The position numbers and the translations under genes were made by a program. A model generated the notes under the pieces. The model was not told the origin of the DNA, made no database searches, and worked only from the letters and a program-made list of their open reading frames with translations. Shown here in pieces: positions 35,101 through 42,491 of a DNA stretch of 64,000 nucleotides; position 1 is the first letter of the stretch; every line of letters starts with the position of its first letter. This DNA is from VXNE01 sp965116625 (GTDB taxonomy: Bacteria > Pseudomonadota > Gammaproteobacteria > Pseudomonadales > Azotimanducaceae). The stretch covers positions 4,092,001 through 4,156,000 of the forward strand of contig OZ220717.1 of the NCBI GenBank assembly GCA_965116625.1, given 5' to 3'.

Positions 35101-37313
35101 CGTGATTCCGTCAGATCCTTCCTGGCGGCAAGCCTGTCCCTTGCCTCGTCGACGGAGTTCACCCGCAACGACGAGGGAAACACCTGAACGCGGTTTTCCT
35201 CCCGCCTGACCAGCGCGGCGTCCTCAAGCCAGGCGACTGCCGTCTTCACACGCGTATCATCCGTAGTGTTGTCTCGCTCAAACGCGTTGTCCTCGTCCTC
35301 GAACAGCACTTCGCCCGGAGTCGCCACCACCTCCCCCTTCAGGCGATGCTTCCGATCAAGGTTTCGCAGTGCCCGAAAAATGCCGTGTATCTCTCGCCGG
35401 GTGAGACGGGAGCGCCCCGACATTCGGAACTGCCGGTCCACGTCTTCGTCCGCATAAAGCAGCACACAGCGCGCGAACTTACGGTCCCGCCCGGCACGAC
35501 CCGCCTCCTGCACGTAGTTTTCCAGCGATGCCGGGATGTCGGCATGCACCACGAGCCGGACATCGGGTTTGTCTATGCCCATGCCGAAAGCGTTGGTGGC
35601 GGCGATGACCCGCAGCTCACCGTCGACGAAGCGCTGCTGGGTGTTCTTCTTTGTCTCCGGCGGCAACCCGGCGTGGAAGTGTGCGGCCTCAAAGTCCTTC
35701 CGAACCAGATATTCCGCTACGTCTTCGCAATGCCGGCGCGTCGCGCAATAGACGATCGCCCCACCAGACCGCTCCGGCGGCAAGTCAGCCAAGAGGACCT
35801 GGTGGATATCGTCGAGCTTGTGCGCGCTGTCCGTGCGCAGGACCTGGAAGTCCAGGTTCTCACGTCCCACGCCGCCGTCGAACGTCGCGAACTCGATGCC
35901 GAGCTCTGCGCGAAAATAGCCCCGGACATCCGCCACCACGTCGGGCTTCGCCGTTGCGGTCAGACACATGACCAGCGGTGGCGCGGAATCGTCTGCCCGT
36001 TCCCGAATGAACCGCCCCACGTAGCGGTAGTCGGGTCGAAAATCGTGGCCCCATCGCGACAGGCAATGCGCCTCGTCGAGCACCCAGCCGCCAATTTCCC
36101 GCTGTTCGAGCGTCCTGCGCAGCGAGCGGTTTCGCAGTTGTTCCGGCGAGATCAGCAGAATGGCCACATCACCCAGGCGCACGCGGTCGAGTGCATCCGC
36201 GCGCTCCGGCATGGACAACAGCCCGTTCACCGTCACGCACGAACTTATGCCGCGCGCCTCGAGACCGGCGACCTGGTCCGCCATGAGTGCCACCAGGGGC
36301 GAAATCACCACCGTAAGCGCACCGGTCTTGTCGTAGCGAGAGAGCGCCGGAACCTGGTAACAGAGAGACTTGCCGGCACCGGTCGGCAATAGGCCCAGCA
36401 CGTGATCTCCGGACATGGCAGTTTCCACGATGGCCTGTTGCATCGACCGACCGGCATCCGTTTCGGGCTTGGCACGAAAACCGTCGAAGCCGAACCATCG
36501 CTTGAGTTCCTTCACCGCATCGTGGCGTTCGCGGCACCACGTACAGCCAGCATGCGCGCAAGGCACGTCCCGAAGATTCCGCACCAGACTCCCGGCTTCC
36601 GGAAACTGGTGGCGCACCCACGGCGGCATGACCGAATTTCCTCCCGCGACTGAAAGCCACGCGAGCGCGTAGGCAAGCGGCCAACCAGTTTGCCCGGTGG
36701 TCATCGCACCCTGCCCCTTCACAAGGCAGACATTTCCCGCAAGGCGACGACCAATGGCGTCCCGCGCCTGGACATCGGTTGGGCGCGACGTACCACGGAG
36801 TTCCGAGAAGAAAGCGTTGAAGCCGTCGCTCCTTTCGGACTTCGTGGTCAGCCAATGCCAGGCAAGAAGCAGGTCCGAGTCGACCCGGGAAAGCGCTTCT
36901 CGCTCATCGGCGAGAAGGTCAAGAGCCTGGCGCGCGTCGAGTTCCGGATTATTGATCTGTCCCCGCACCAGGCCACCGTCCTGATAGTGCTTGACGAGCT
37001 TGTGGTAGGGGTTGGCCGGAAACGCCAAGGGGCTCAATCGCAGAGTGTCAAGCACCGGCATGCGCAGCATCCGCAGTTGCGGTGCGGCTGCTTCGAGGTG
37101 TTTCATGTCGAAGTCGATCAGGTTGTGGCCGACGAGACAGTCGCCAGCCTCGGCGAATTCGTCCAGTTGCCCCAGCGCCGCACTCAGCCCGATGGATCGC
37201 AGGTTCGCTTCAGTGAGTGTAAACGCCGTCCCGGTTTCTTGATCGACCGCAGCGAGAGCAAAGATGCGTTCGTCGCGTCTCCCGACTTCCAGGTCGACTG
37301 AGATGCAGCGCAT
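32136..37313 (-). CDS. DEDD exonuclease - RecQ helicase - UvrD helicase fusion protein
   Basis: 1725 residues with three nucleic-acid modules. Residues 1-140 form a DEDD 3'-5' exonuclease-like domain (D7 and E9 in SVDLEVG; HNLIDFDMKHL; D126 in NPELDARQALDLL), but asparagine stands where the DEDDh histidine or DEDDy tyrosine is expected. Residues 265-640 are a RecQ motor (LKRWFGFDGFR; Walker A LLPTGAGKSLCYQ at about 308; DEAHCLSRWGHDFRPDYR; QEAGRAGRD at 602), preceded by a possible zinc knuckle (CAHAGCTWC). Winged-helix-like repeats follow. From about 1085 a UvrD/Rep superfamily 1 helicase has AGPGSGKT, VDEYQDIDP, GDDDQNIYSF, LTENYRS, TAHRAKGLEFD and YVAMTRARK. The start is the ATG at 37313, where the exonuclease strand begins. 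Likely role: DNA repair or defence. It is divergent from a Phd/PIN pair and upstream of vapBC. Confidence 0.92.
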   Translation of the reverse strand: MRCISVDLEVGRRDERIFALAAVDQETGTAFTLTEANLRSIGLSAALGQLDEFAEAGDCLVGHNLIDFDMKHLEAAAPQLRMLRMPVLDTLRLSPLAFPANPYHKLVKHYQDGGLVRGQINNPELDARQALDLLADEREALSRVDSDLLLAWHWLTTKSERSDGFNAFFSELRGTSRPTDVQARDAIGRRLAGNVCLVKGQGAMTTGQTGWPLAYALAWLSVAGGNSVMPPWVRHQFPEAGSLVRNLRDVPCAHAGCTWCRERHDAVKELKRWFGFDGFRAKPETDAGRSMQQAIVETAMSGDHVLGLLPTGAGKSLCYQVPALSRYDKTGALTVVISPLVALMADQVAGLEARGISSCVTVNGLLSMPERADALDRVRLGDVAILLISPEQLRNRSLRRTLEQREIGGWVLDEAHCLSRWGHDFRPDYRYVGRFIRERADDSAPPLVMCLTATAKPDVVADVRGYFRAELGIEFATFDGGVGRENLDFQVLRTDSAHKLDDIHQVLLADLPPERSGGAIVYCATRRHCEDVAEYLVRKDFEAAHFHAGLPPETKKNTQQRFVDGELRVIAATNAFGMGIDKPDVRLVVHADIPASLENYVQEAGRAGRDRKFARCVLLYADEDVDRQFRMSGRSRLTRREIHGIFRALRNLDRKHRLKGEVVATPGEVLFEDEDNAFERDNTTDDTRVKTAVAWLEDAALVRREENRVQVFPSSLRVNSVDEARDRLAARKDLTESRRRILLKLVQALVAADPDEGISTDELMGVAGLSSGGVRQALHDLEYLGLVTNDTALTAFVHAGIARSSRRRLQEARDLETGLVGFLREAAPDLQRGDRSVLHLRVASQELKNAGLTHALPERVLRILRSISQDGRGDDRADGGSGGSIDMRRRDGETVTVTLRREWQALGRTAELRRNAAGLLLDHLLSVLPSGLRGTDLLAETTLGALRSALADDLVLRSQGWDLGKLLDRSLLWLHEQEVIRLNKGLAVFRPAMTIHLSDEPHAGGRRRGFADADFQPLRLHYQEQVLQIHIMAEFAARGLGAMADAVRLAMDYFTMDRQAFVDRWLPDREAELARETTPDTWRAIVEELNPIQRRIVADSREQTNVLVLAGPGSGKTRVLVHRIAYLLRVRHENPRGILALAYNRHAAVEIRRRLADLAGDDGRRVTVLTCHALAMRLAGASFSAGMRRSGNATSDDAFAEVLREAIALLHGDGLPPEEADAQRERLLAGFRWICVDEYQDIDPDQYELISALAGRTLNDADSKLTLFAVGDDDQNIYSFRKSSVEFIRRFNNDYEARPAWLTENYRSTAHIINAANAFIEPARERMKKRHPIQIDRTRRNEARGGDWAARDPVAQGRVQVLVTGPDDKTQALAVIAELRRLEALAATSGGWDWRKCAVIARRWRTLDPVRSLCELENIPAQMANDDAGYFWRLRETRRLLAWLEGCESHLVGAEALENWADAQPHGDWMDTLREAIADYRLETGDAENPVESFVEWLAEWGRELRRRQNGLLLLTAHRAKGLEFDHVIILDGDWRRTSDGEDPDAWRRIYYVAMTRARKTLALARATRSNRTEGRGAWEVRDQSISMAPMPELRGNPSVLQRRAGRYPQVPPELDLRRQSLQLGDINLGFAGRHAPGHPIHGAIRQLVPGDPLSVRTDRTPWEITTRTGLSVGRLARQYKPEGQFHSAEVKAVVHWCRDDSEPEYQDHLRCNEWEVVVPEFVFG

Positions 37314-37407
37314 TGACAAGTCGGTTGCCTTCGACGCGGGCAATCGTACAAAACCGTATCTGGCATTTGGAAGACGGTTGGCTTGACGGCATCTCCAAGT
37401 CAACGCC

Positions 37408-37435
37408 AAAACAGTCTAATATAACTGTTTTAGAC
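37408..37435. promoter_or_regulatory. Operator-like palindromes in the helicase / Phd divergent gap
   Basis: AAAACAGT (37408-37415) and ACTGTTTT (37424-37431) form a perfect inverted repeat around an 8-base AT-rich centre. A second, overlapping inverted repeat pairs GTCTAA (37414-37419) with TTAGAC (37430-37435). The site lies 29 bases before the antitoxin start and 95 bases from the helicase start in an AT-rich gap. It is a good candidate for Phd autoregulation and could also affect the helicase promoter. Confidence 0.6.
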
Positions 37436-37459
37436 AATTTGATTGTGACTGGAAAAACC

Positions 37460-37705
37460 ATGCGCTACGTTTCCGCTTCCGATGCAAAACAACGGTTTGC
37501 GGCCCTGCTGGATACGGTTCAACGAGAACCCGTCACGATCCGGCGTCAGAACCGCGAGGTGGCAGTCGTCATTTCACCCACGGACTTCAAGCGGCTGAGG
37601 AGTATCAACATCGAGGAGTTTCAGCGTTTCTGCGACCGCGTTTCCGCCCGCGCAAGGGACCAGGGACTGACCAGCGAGAAGCTTGAAGCTCTATTGCGCG
37701 AATAA
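37460..37705 (+). CDS. Phd/YefM-type antitoxin
   Basis: 81 residues. The N-terminal Phd fold is clear: MRYVSASDAKQRFAALLDTV, then EPVTIRRQNREVAVVISPTD. The C-terminal helix (FQRFCDRVSARARDQGLTSE) would bind the toxin. The start at ATG 37460 begins the conserved domain; the same frame is open back to 37313 but that part runs through the operator palindrome. It is followed 76 bases later by a PIN-domain toxin gene, a known Phd-PIN combination. Confidence 0.87.
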   Translation: MRYVSASDAKQRFAALLDTVQREPVTIRRQNREVAVVISPTDFKRLRSINIEEFQRFCDRVSARARDQGLTSEKLEALLRE

Positions 37706-37781
37706 CCCGCATTTCGCCATACCGCAATGCTGCACACTCAGTAGGATGTCTCGAGAATCGCTGGGAGCTGCGGGCTAGACC

Positions 37782-38192
37782 ATGCGTGTGGTCATCGACA
37801 CGAACGTCTGGATCAGTCGTCTTCTGATCGCGGACTCAGCAGCGGCAAAAGCCGTCGACAAGGCCCTTTCTCAGGCCGACGTAGTGGTTTCGGACGCCAC
37901 CACCGAAGAACTTGCAGATGTACTTTCGCGCGAAAAGTTCGACCGATACGTATCGCTGGATGACCGCGAACACTTCCTCAGGCATGTACTTCAGGTGACG
38001 ACAATGGTCTCGGTGATCTCGGAGGTGACCGATTGCGCGGACTCAAGCGACAATCACTTCCTTGCGCTGGCGCTCGATTCCAAAAGCGGCTTCACTGTCA
38101 GCGGGGACACTGACCTGCTCTCGCTCAGTCCATGGCGAGGAATCCAGATTGTCTCGCCCGCCGAATTCCTGGCGACTGACCGGCGATCCTGA
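37782..38192 (+). CDS. PIN-family toxin component
   Basis: 136 residues of the PIN family usually annotated as putative toxin-antitoxin toxin. Catalytic acids are D6 in VVIDTNVWISRLL, the glutamate in DATTEELADVLS, the aspartates in SSDNHFLALALDS and the final one in GDTDLLSL. It would be an RNase neutralised by the upstream Phd-like antitoxin. The 76-base gap between the two genes is longer than usual. Its stop is followed after eight bases by the end of the convergent YedK gene. Confidence 0.85.
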   Translation: MRVVIDTNVWISRLLIADSAAAKAVDKALSQADVVVSDATTEELADVLSREKFDRYVSLDDREHFLRHVLQVTTMVSVISEVTDCADSSDNHFLALALDSKSGFTVSGDTDLLSLSPWRGIQIVSPAEFLATDRRS

Positions 38193-38200
38193 CATCTGGT

Positions 38201-38893
38201 TCAAGCCGATTCGACAGGTATCGCGTCTCCGATGGGTTCAGAGCAGAGGGGCTCCTTGTTGCGCGCGTTGTTGACGTGGGTGGAGACCGGAATGACATCG
38301 AGTGACTGTGGCAGCGCAGGGGCCAGCATGTCGGCCAGGTCCGCTTGCGGCGTGCGCTGGTCCATCCACGCGCAGGCCTCTTCGAACGAGAGCATGCGGG
38401 GCTGGCGGTCATGGAGGAATGCGAGTGCCGGAATGGCGGCCGTGGTGACCACGGCGAATCCGATCGTGGCAGTGGCGGTGGCCCGGTCACGCCAGCGGTC
38501 CCAGACGCCCGCGAGCAGCATCGGCCGCTCTCCGGCGGGCCGGACGTAGTACGGCATGCGGCCGAGGCGCGTGCGCGTCCACTCGTAGAAGCCGCAGACC
38601 GGCACAACGCAGCGGCGCCGGCGGAACGGCTCGCCGAAGGCGTTGCTCGTGGGCAATCCCTCGGCGCGCGCGTTGAACATCGCGTAGCGCGTGTTCAGCG
38701 TCTTCGACCAGTACGGCGTGAGCCACCAGCGGGCAGGCGTCGCGCGGCGCGACTCGTCGCGGGCCTGGCGCACGATCCAGACCTCCTCGGTGGGCGCGGT
38801 GTTGCGGTTGTCCTCGCCCGGGTACGGTTCCCCGGTCAGTTCGACAAATATCTCGACCAAGGGGTCCGCGACGACATTCAATCGCCCGCACAT
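38201..38893 (-). CDS. yedK: SRAP-domain abasic-site protein (YedK/HMCES family)
   Basis: 230 residues, the usual YedK length. Cysteine 2, exposed as the N-terminal residue after methionine removal (MCGRLNVV), forms a stable thiazolidine crosslink with abasic sites in single-stranded DNA. Other active-site residues are visible: the asparagine in MFNARAEGL, the glutamate in VCGFYEW and the histidine in FLHDRQPRML, where the usual H-x-R-M-P is slightly altered. It shields abasic sites at stalled forks. Placed beside the helicase fusion and the toxin-antitoxin genes, it supports a DNA-damage theme for this island. Confidence 0.93.
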   Translation of the reverse strand: MCGRLNVVADPLVEIFVELTGEPYPGEDNRNTAPTEEVWIVRQARDESRRATPARWWLTPYWSKTLNTRYAMFNARAEGLPTSNAFGEPFRRRRCVVPVCGFYEWTRTRLGRMPYYVRPAGERPMLLAGVWDRWRDRATATATIGFAVVTTAAIPALAFLHDRQPRMLSFEEACAWMDQRTPQADLADMLAPALPQSLDVIPVSTHVNNARNKEPLCSEPIGDAIPVESA

Positions 38894-38950
38894 CGTTGCA
38901 CCTCCGAAAGCTCCGGGCGCGGCCTTACCCCGCCTGCGTCAGGCGTGCTA

Positions 38951-39010
38951 ACGCCATGAAATCCGTCGCACCCAAAGGCCTGCGCCGTCCTTCACCCCCG
39001 CCCAAGCCCA
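38951..39010 (-). repeat. Dispersed 50-60 bp intergenic element, copy 2
   Basis: On the minus strand it reads TGGGCTTGGGCGGGGGTGAA, then GGACGGCGCAGG, and ends CGACGGATTTCATGGCGT. It is one of the two best-preserved copies, alongside 47217-47266. It lies between the yedK start and a strong hairpin at 39014. Confidence 0.75.
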
Positions 39011-39013
39011 CCC

Positions 39014-39062
39014 TATCACCCTCTCCGACTCGCCGCACAGCGGCGACTCCGAGAGGGTGATA
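39014..39062. terminator. Long near-perfect hairpin
   Basis: A 22-base arm starting TATCACCCTCTC pairs with the arm ending GAGAGGGTGATA at 20 of 22 positions around a CACAG loop. It lies 53 bases before the acyl-CoA dehydrogenase start and just after the dispersed element. It could be a terminator, a regulatory stem or part of a larger mobile repeat. Confidence 0.5.
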
Positions 39063-39114
39063 GCCTTAGGAACGGCGAGTACCGTCGGCAACGCACGGCG
39101 GATCGGGAGGAGAA

Positions 39115-40293
39115 ATGGCCGCACTTGACGACTTCCGCGATGAAACCAAGGCATGGCTCGATCTGAACTGTCCGCCGGGAGCGCGCGGTCCCGGCGACAT
39201 TCCGGCCGGCGGCACGAAACTGCCCATCGACGACCCGGACACGCGCCTCTGGCGCGACCGCATGGCGGAGAAGGGCTGGACGGCGCCCACCTGGCCGGTG
39301 GAATACGGGGGCGGCGGCCTCACCAACGAGGAGTCGATGGTCCTGATCCAGGAGATGCAGCGCATAAACGCACGCGCGCCGCTGACCGGCATGGGCGTCA
39401 ACCTCATCGGCCCGACCCTGCTCGAGTTCGGCACCGAAGACCAGAAGCAGCGCCACATCCCGCCCATCGTCCGGGGTGAGGTCCGCTGGTGCCAGGGCTA
39501 CAGCGAACCCGGCTCCGGCTCGGACCTCGCCAGCCTGCGTACGCGTGCCGAGGACAACGGCGACCACTTTCTTGTCAACGGCCAGAAGATCTGGACCTCC
39601 GGGGCGCACTACGCCGACTGGATCTTCGCGCTGGTTCGCACCGACCCGGATGTCCCCAAGCACGTCGGCATCAGCTTCGTGCTGATGGACATGGACCAGC
39701 CGGGTATCACCGTCAGGCCCATCCGCCTCATCAGCGGCGCCTCGCCTTTCTGCGAGACGTTTTTCGTCGACGCCATCGCACGCAAGGACGACCTGGTCGG
39801 AGAACTGAACCAGGGCTGGACCGTCGGCAAGCGGCTGCTGCAGCACGAGCGCGGCAGCATGGCCTCGCTGGTCGGCGGGGCGGCAGGCAACCCCGGGCCG
39901 ACATTGCAGGACGAGGCCAAGCGCTATGCCGGCGACAACGGCGGCCGTATCGCCAACCCCGGGCTGCGCGGCCAGGTGGTGGTCCACAACATGAACGACC
40001 ACGCCTTTCGGCTCACGCAGCGCCGCGCCGTGGAAGAGGCCCGGGGCGGCGGCACGCCAGGCCCCATCACCTCCATCTTCAAGACCTACGGCACCGAACT
40101 CAGGCAGGAGAAATCCTCGCTCTTCGTCGCCATGCGCGGGAGCGAGGCGCTCCTCTGGGATGAAGCGTCCGAGAGCCGGCAGTTCGAGGATACGCGGACC
40201 TGGCTCGCCGACCGCGCCTCCTCGATCTACAGCGGGTCGAACGAGATCCAGCGCAACATCATCGCCAAACGCGTGCTCGGCCTGCCCGACTAG
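39115..40293 (+). CDS. Acyl-CoA dehydrogenase
   Basis: 392-residue FAD enzyme that makes trans-2-enoyl-CoA. The N-terminal helical domain is followed by FAD/substrate motifs WCQGYSEPGSGSDLASLRT and GQKIWTSGAHYADWIFALVR, and the C-terminal domain ends with SIYSGSNEIQRNIIAKRVLG, where FAD and dimer contacts lie. The pattern (WTAPTWPVEYGGGGLT) is that of the steroid/branched-acid type ACAD group rather than classical FadE. The ATG has GGAGGAG upstream. The S9 peptidase gene follows 26 bases after its stop. Confidence 0.93.
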   Translation: MAALDDFRDETKAWLDLNCPPGARGPGDIPAGGTKLPIDDPDTRLWRDRMAEKGWTAPTWPVEYGGGGLTNEESMVLIQEMQRINARAPLTGMGVNLIGPTLLEFGTEDQKQRHIPPIVRGEVRWCQGYSEPGSGSDLASLRTRAEDNGDHFLVNGQKIWTSGAHYADWIFALVRTDPDVPKHVGISFVLMDMDQPGITVRPIRLISGASPFCETFFVDAIARKDDLVGELNQGWTVGKRLLQHERGSMASLVGGAAGNPGPTLQDEAKRYAGDNGGRIANPGLRGQVVVHNMNDHAFRLTQRRAVEEARGGGTPGPITSIFKTYGTELRQEKSSLFVAMRGSEALLWDEASESRQFEDTRTWLADRASSIYSGSNEIQRNIIAKRVLGLPD

Positions 40294-40319
40294 CCCCGAG
40301 ACCGCTGTAGACAGGATCG

Positions 40320-42485
40320 TTGAAGATACCCATCTCACGCGAGGCGCTAAGCCTCGCGCCGCCGTTGGTCTGCGCGGCCCTCGCCGGCTGCAGCGAGAAC
40401 ACCCATATGCCTGAGACAGCCCAGCCGATCACGCCACCTGTGGCGGACCGTCGACCACATACTTTCACCCGCCACGGCATCGAGGTGGAAGATCCCTATC
40501 ACTGGCTCCGGGACCAGAGCTATCCGACCGTCGACGATGACGGCGTGATCGCCTATCTCGAAGCGGAGAACCGCTACTTCGAATCGGTCATGGAACCCCA
40601 CGGGGACCTGACGGAGACACTGTTCGAGGAGATCAAGGCCAGGCAGAAGCCGGACGACGAATCCGTGCCGCTGAAGGACGGGAACCACTTCTACCAGTGG
40701 CGGTTCGAGCCCGGCGCCCAGTACCGGACATGGACCCGCTGGCCCATCGACGAACCCGACGCGGTGGAAACGGTCCTCGACGAGGTGGCCCTCGCCGAGG
40801 GGCACGAGTACTTCGCCCTCGGCTCGTTCTCGGTCAGCCACGACGGCCGCTACCTCGCGTACAGCACCGACACGAGCGGCGCCGAGCGCTACACCATGTT
40901 CGTCAAGGACCTGGCGAGCGGCGCCGTCCTGCCCGAGACCATGGAGAGCACGCTCGGAGACGCGGTCTGGGCCGCGGACAACCGGACGCTGTTCTACCAG
41001 GTAATGAACGAGAACTGGCGCTCCGACCAGGTACGCCGCCACACGCTGGGGGCGCCGGTGGAGCGGGACGAGGTGGTCTATGAAGAACCCGACAGCGGAT
41101 TCTGGGTCGATCTTGGCGAGGCCTCGTCAAAACGCTACATCGTCATCTCCACCGGCGACCAGGTCACCAACGAATCGTACCTGCTGGCTTCCGACGACCC
41201 GCGCGGGGAACTCCGGCTCGTCGCCGCGCGGCGCGTCGGCCACGAATATGACATCGATCACCAGGGCGACCGGTTCGTCGTCCGCAGCAACGACGCGCAC
41301 AGGAATTTCCGTCTCGCGACGGCACCGGCGAACGACTTCGGCGAGTCCGCGTGGACCACGTTGATCGAAGGCTCCGACGACACCTACCTCCTCGGCTTCA
41401 CGTGTTTCGACCGCTGGATCGCCGTCGAGGAACGGGTGGCCGGCATCGACCAGGTGCGCATCCTGGACCGGGACGGAGGAGAACGCCGCGTCGCCTTCCC
41501 CGAAAGCGTCTACAGCGTTGGATTCGGGGCCAACGCCGAGTACGACACCGACGTGGTCCGGCTGTCGTACGCGTCCATGGTCACGCCCGACACGGTCTAC
41601 GACTACGACATGGGCACCGGCGATCTCGCTGTCAGGAAGGTTCGCGAGATACCGAGCGGCTACGACCCGGACCTCTACCGCACCTACCGTATTTCGGCAC
41701 CGGCCCGGGACGGCGCATCGGTGCCCGTCTCCATCGTGCACAGGAAGGACACGCCCACGGACGGCAGCGCGCCGGTCTACCTCTACGGATACGGGGCGTA
41801 CGGCCACGCCATCGACCCGTCGTTCTCCACGAGCCGCATCTCGATCCTCGACCGCGGTTTCATCTTCGCCATCGCGCACATCCGGGGCGGCACGGAACTC
41901 GGCCGCGACTGGTACGAGCAGGGCAAGCTTTCGCTCCGGACCAACACCTTCAACGACTTCGTCGATGTCGCGCGCCACCTCATCGAGGAAGGCCTGGCGA
42001 AGGCGGGCCGCATCGTCATCGCCGGCGGAAGCGCCGGCGGGGAACTCATGGGCGCGGTCGTGAACCAGGCGCCGGAACTCTGGGGCGCCGTTGCCGCCCA
42101 CGTGCCCTTCGTCGATGTCCTCAACACGATGCTGGACGACTCCCTGCCCCTCACGCCCGGCGAGTGGCCGGAGTGGGGCAACCCGATCACGGACACGGAC
42201 GCGTTCGAGTACATCCGCTCCTACTCGCCTTACGACCAACTCTCGGCCGGGGCGTATCCGCCCATGCTGGTCACCGGCGGCCTGAACGACCCGAGGGTTA
42301 CCTACTGGGAGCCCGCCAAGTACGTGGCGAAGCTCAGGACCCTGAAGACCGACGACAATCCACTGGTGCTGAAGACCAACATGGGGGCCGGTCACGGCGG
42401 CAGGTCGGGGCGCTACGACGCGCTGTACGAGGTGGCCGAGGAGTACACCTTCTTCCTCGTGGCGCTGGGCATGACCGGCGGCTGA
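40320..42485 (+). CDS. Prolyl oligopeptidase family serine peptidase (S9A, oligopeptidase B-like), lipoprotein
   Basis: 721 residues. From the TTG at 40320 the N-terminus is a lipoprotein signal with lipobox ALAGC (cysteine 24), so the enzyme is probably anchored in the periplasm; an in-frame ATG at codon 30 would remove it. The S9 N-domain marker EDPYHWLRD is present, then a seven-bladed propeller, then the hydrolase domain with YLYGYGAYGHAIDPSFS, the serine at about 571 in GGSAGGELMG, the aspartate in TGGLNDPRVTYWEP and the histidine in GAGHGGRSGRYD. OpB enzymes cleave short peptides after basic residues. It ends six bases before lhr. Confidence 0.92.
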   Translation: MKIPISREALSLAPPLVCAALAGCSENTHMPETAQPITPPVADRRPHTFTRHGIEVEDPYHWLRDQSYPTVDDDGVIAYLEAENRYFESVMEPHGDLTETLFEEIKARQKPDDESVPLKDGNHFYQWRFEPGAQYRTWTRWPIDEPDAVETVLDEVALAEGHEYFALGSFSVSHDGRYLAYSTDTSGAERYTMFVKDLASGAVLPETMESTLGDAVWAADNRTLFYQVMNENWRSDQVRRHTLGAPVERDEVVYEEPDSGFWVDLGEASSKRYIVISTGDQVTNESYLLASDDPRGELRLVAARRVGHEYDIDHQGDRFVVRSNDAHRNFRLATAPANDFGESAWTTLIEGSDDTYLLGFTCFDRWIAVEERVAGIDQVRILDRDGGERRVAFPESVYSVGFGANAEYDTDVVRLSYASMVTPDTVYDYDMGTGDLAVRKVREIPSGYDPDLYRTYRISAPARDGASVPVSIVHRKDTPTDGSAPVYLYGYGAYGHAIDPSFSTSRISILDRGFIFAIAHIRGGTELGRDWYEQGKLSLRTNTFNDFVDVARHLIEEGLAKAGRIVIAGGSAGGELMGAVVNQAPELWGAVAAHVPFVDVLNTMLDDSLPLTPGEWPEWGNPITDTDAFEYIRSYSPYDQLSAGAYPPMLVTGGLNDPRVTYWEPAKYVAKLRTLKTDDNPLVLKTNMGAGHGGRSGRYDALYEVAEEYTFFLVALGMTGG

Positions 42486-42491
42486 CCGCCG

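Noticed and set aside
39115..40293. Acyl-CoA dehydrogenase as part of the helicase island
   Set aside because: It is separated by a repeat and a strong hairpin, runs in the other direction and has metabolic neighbours.
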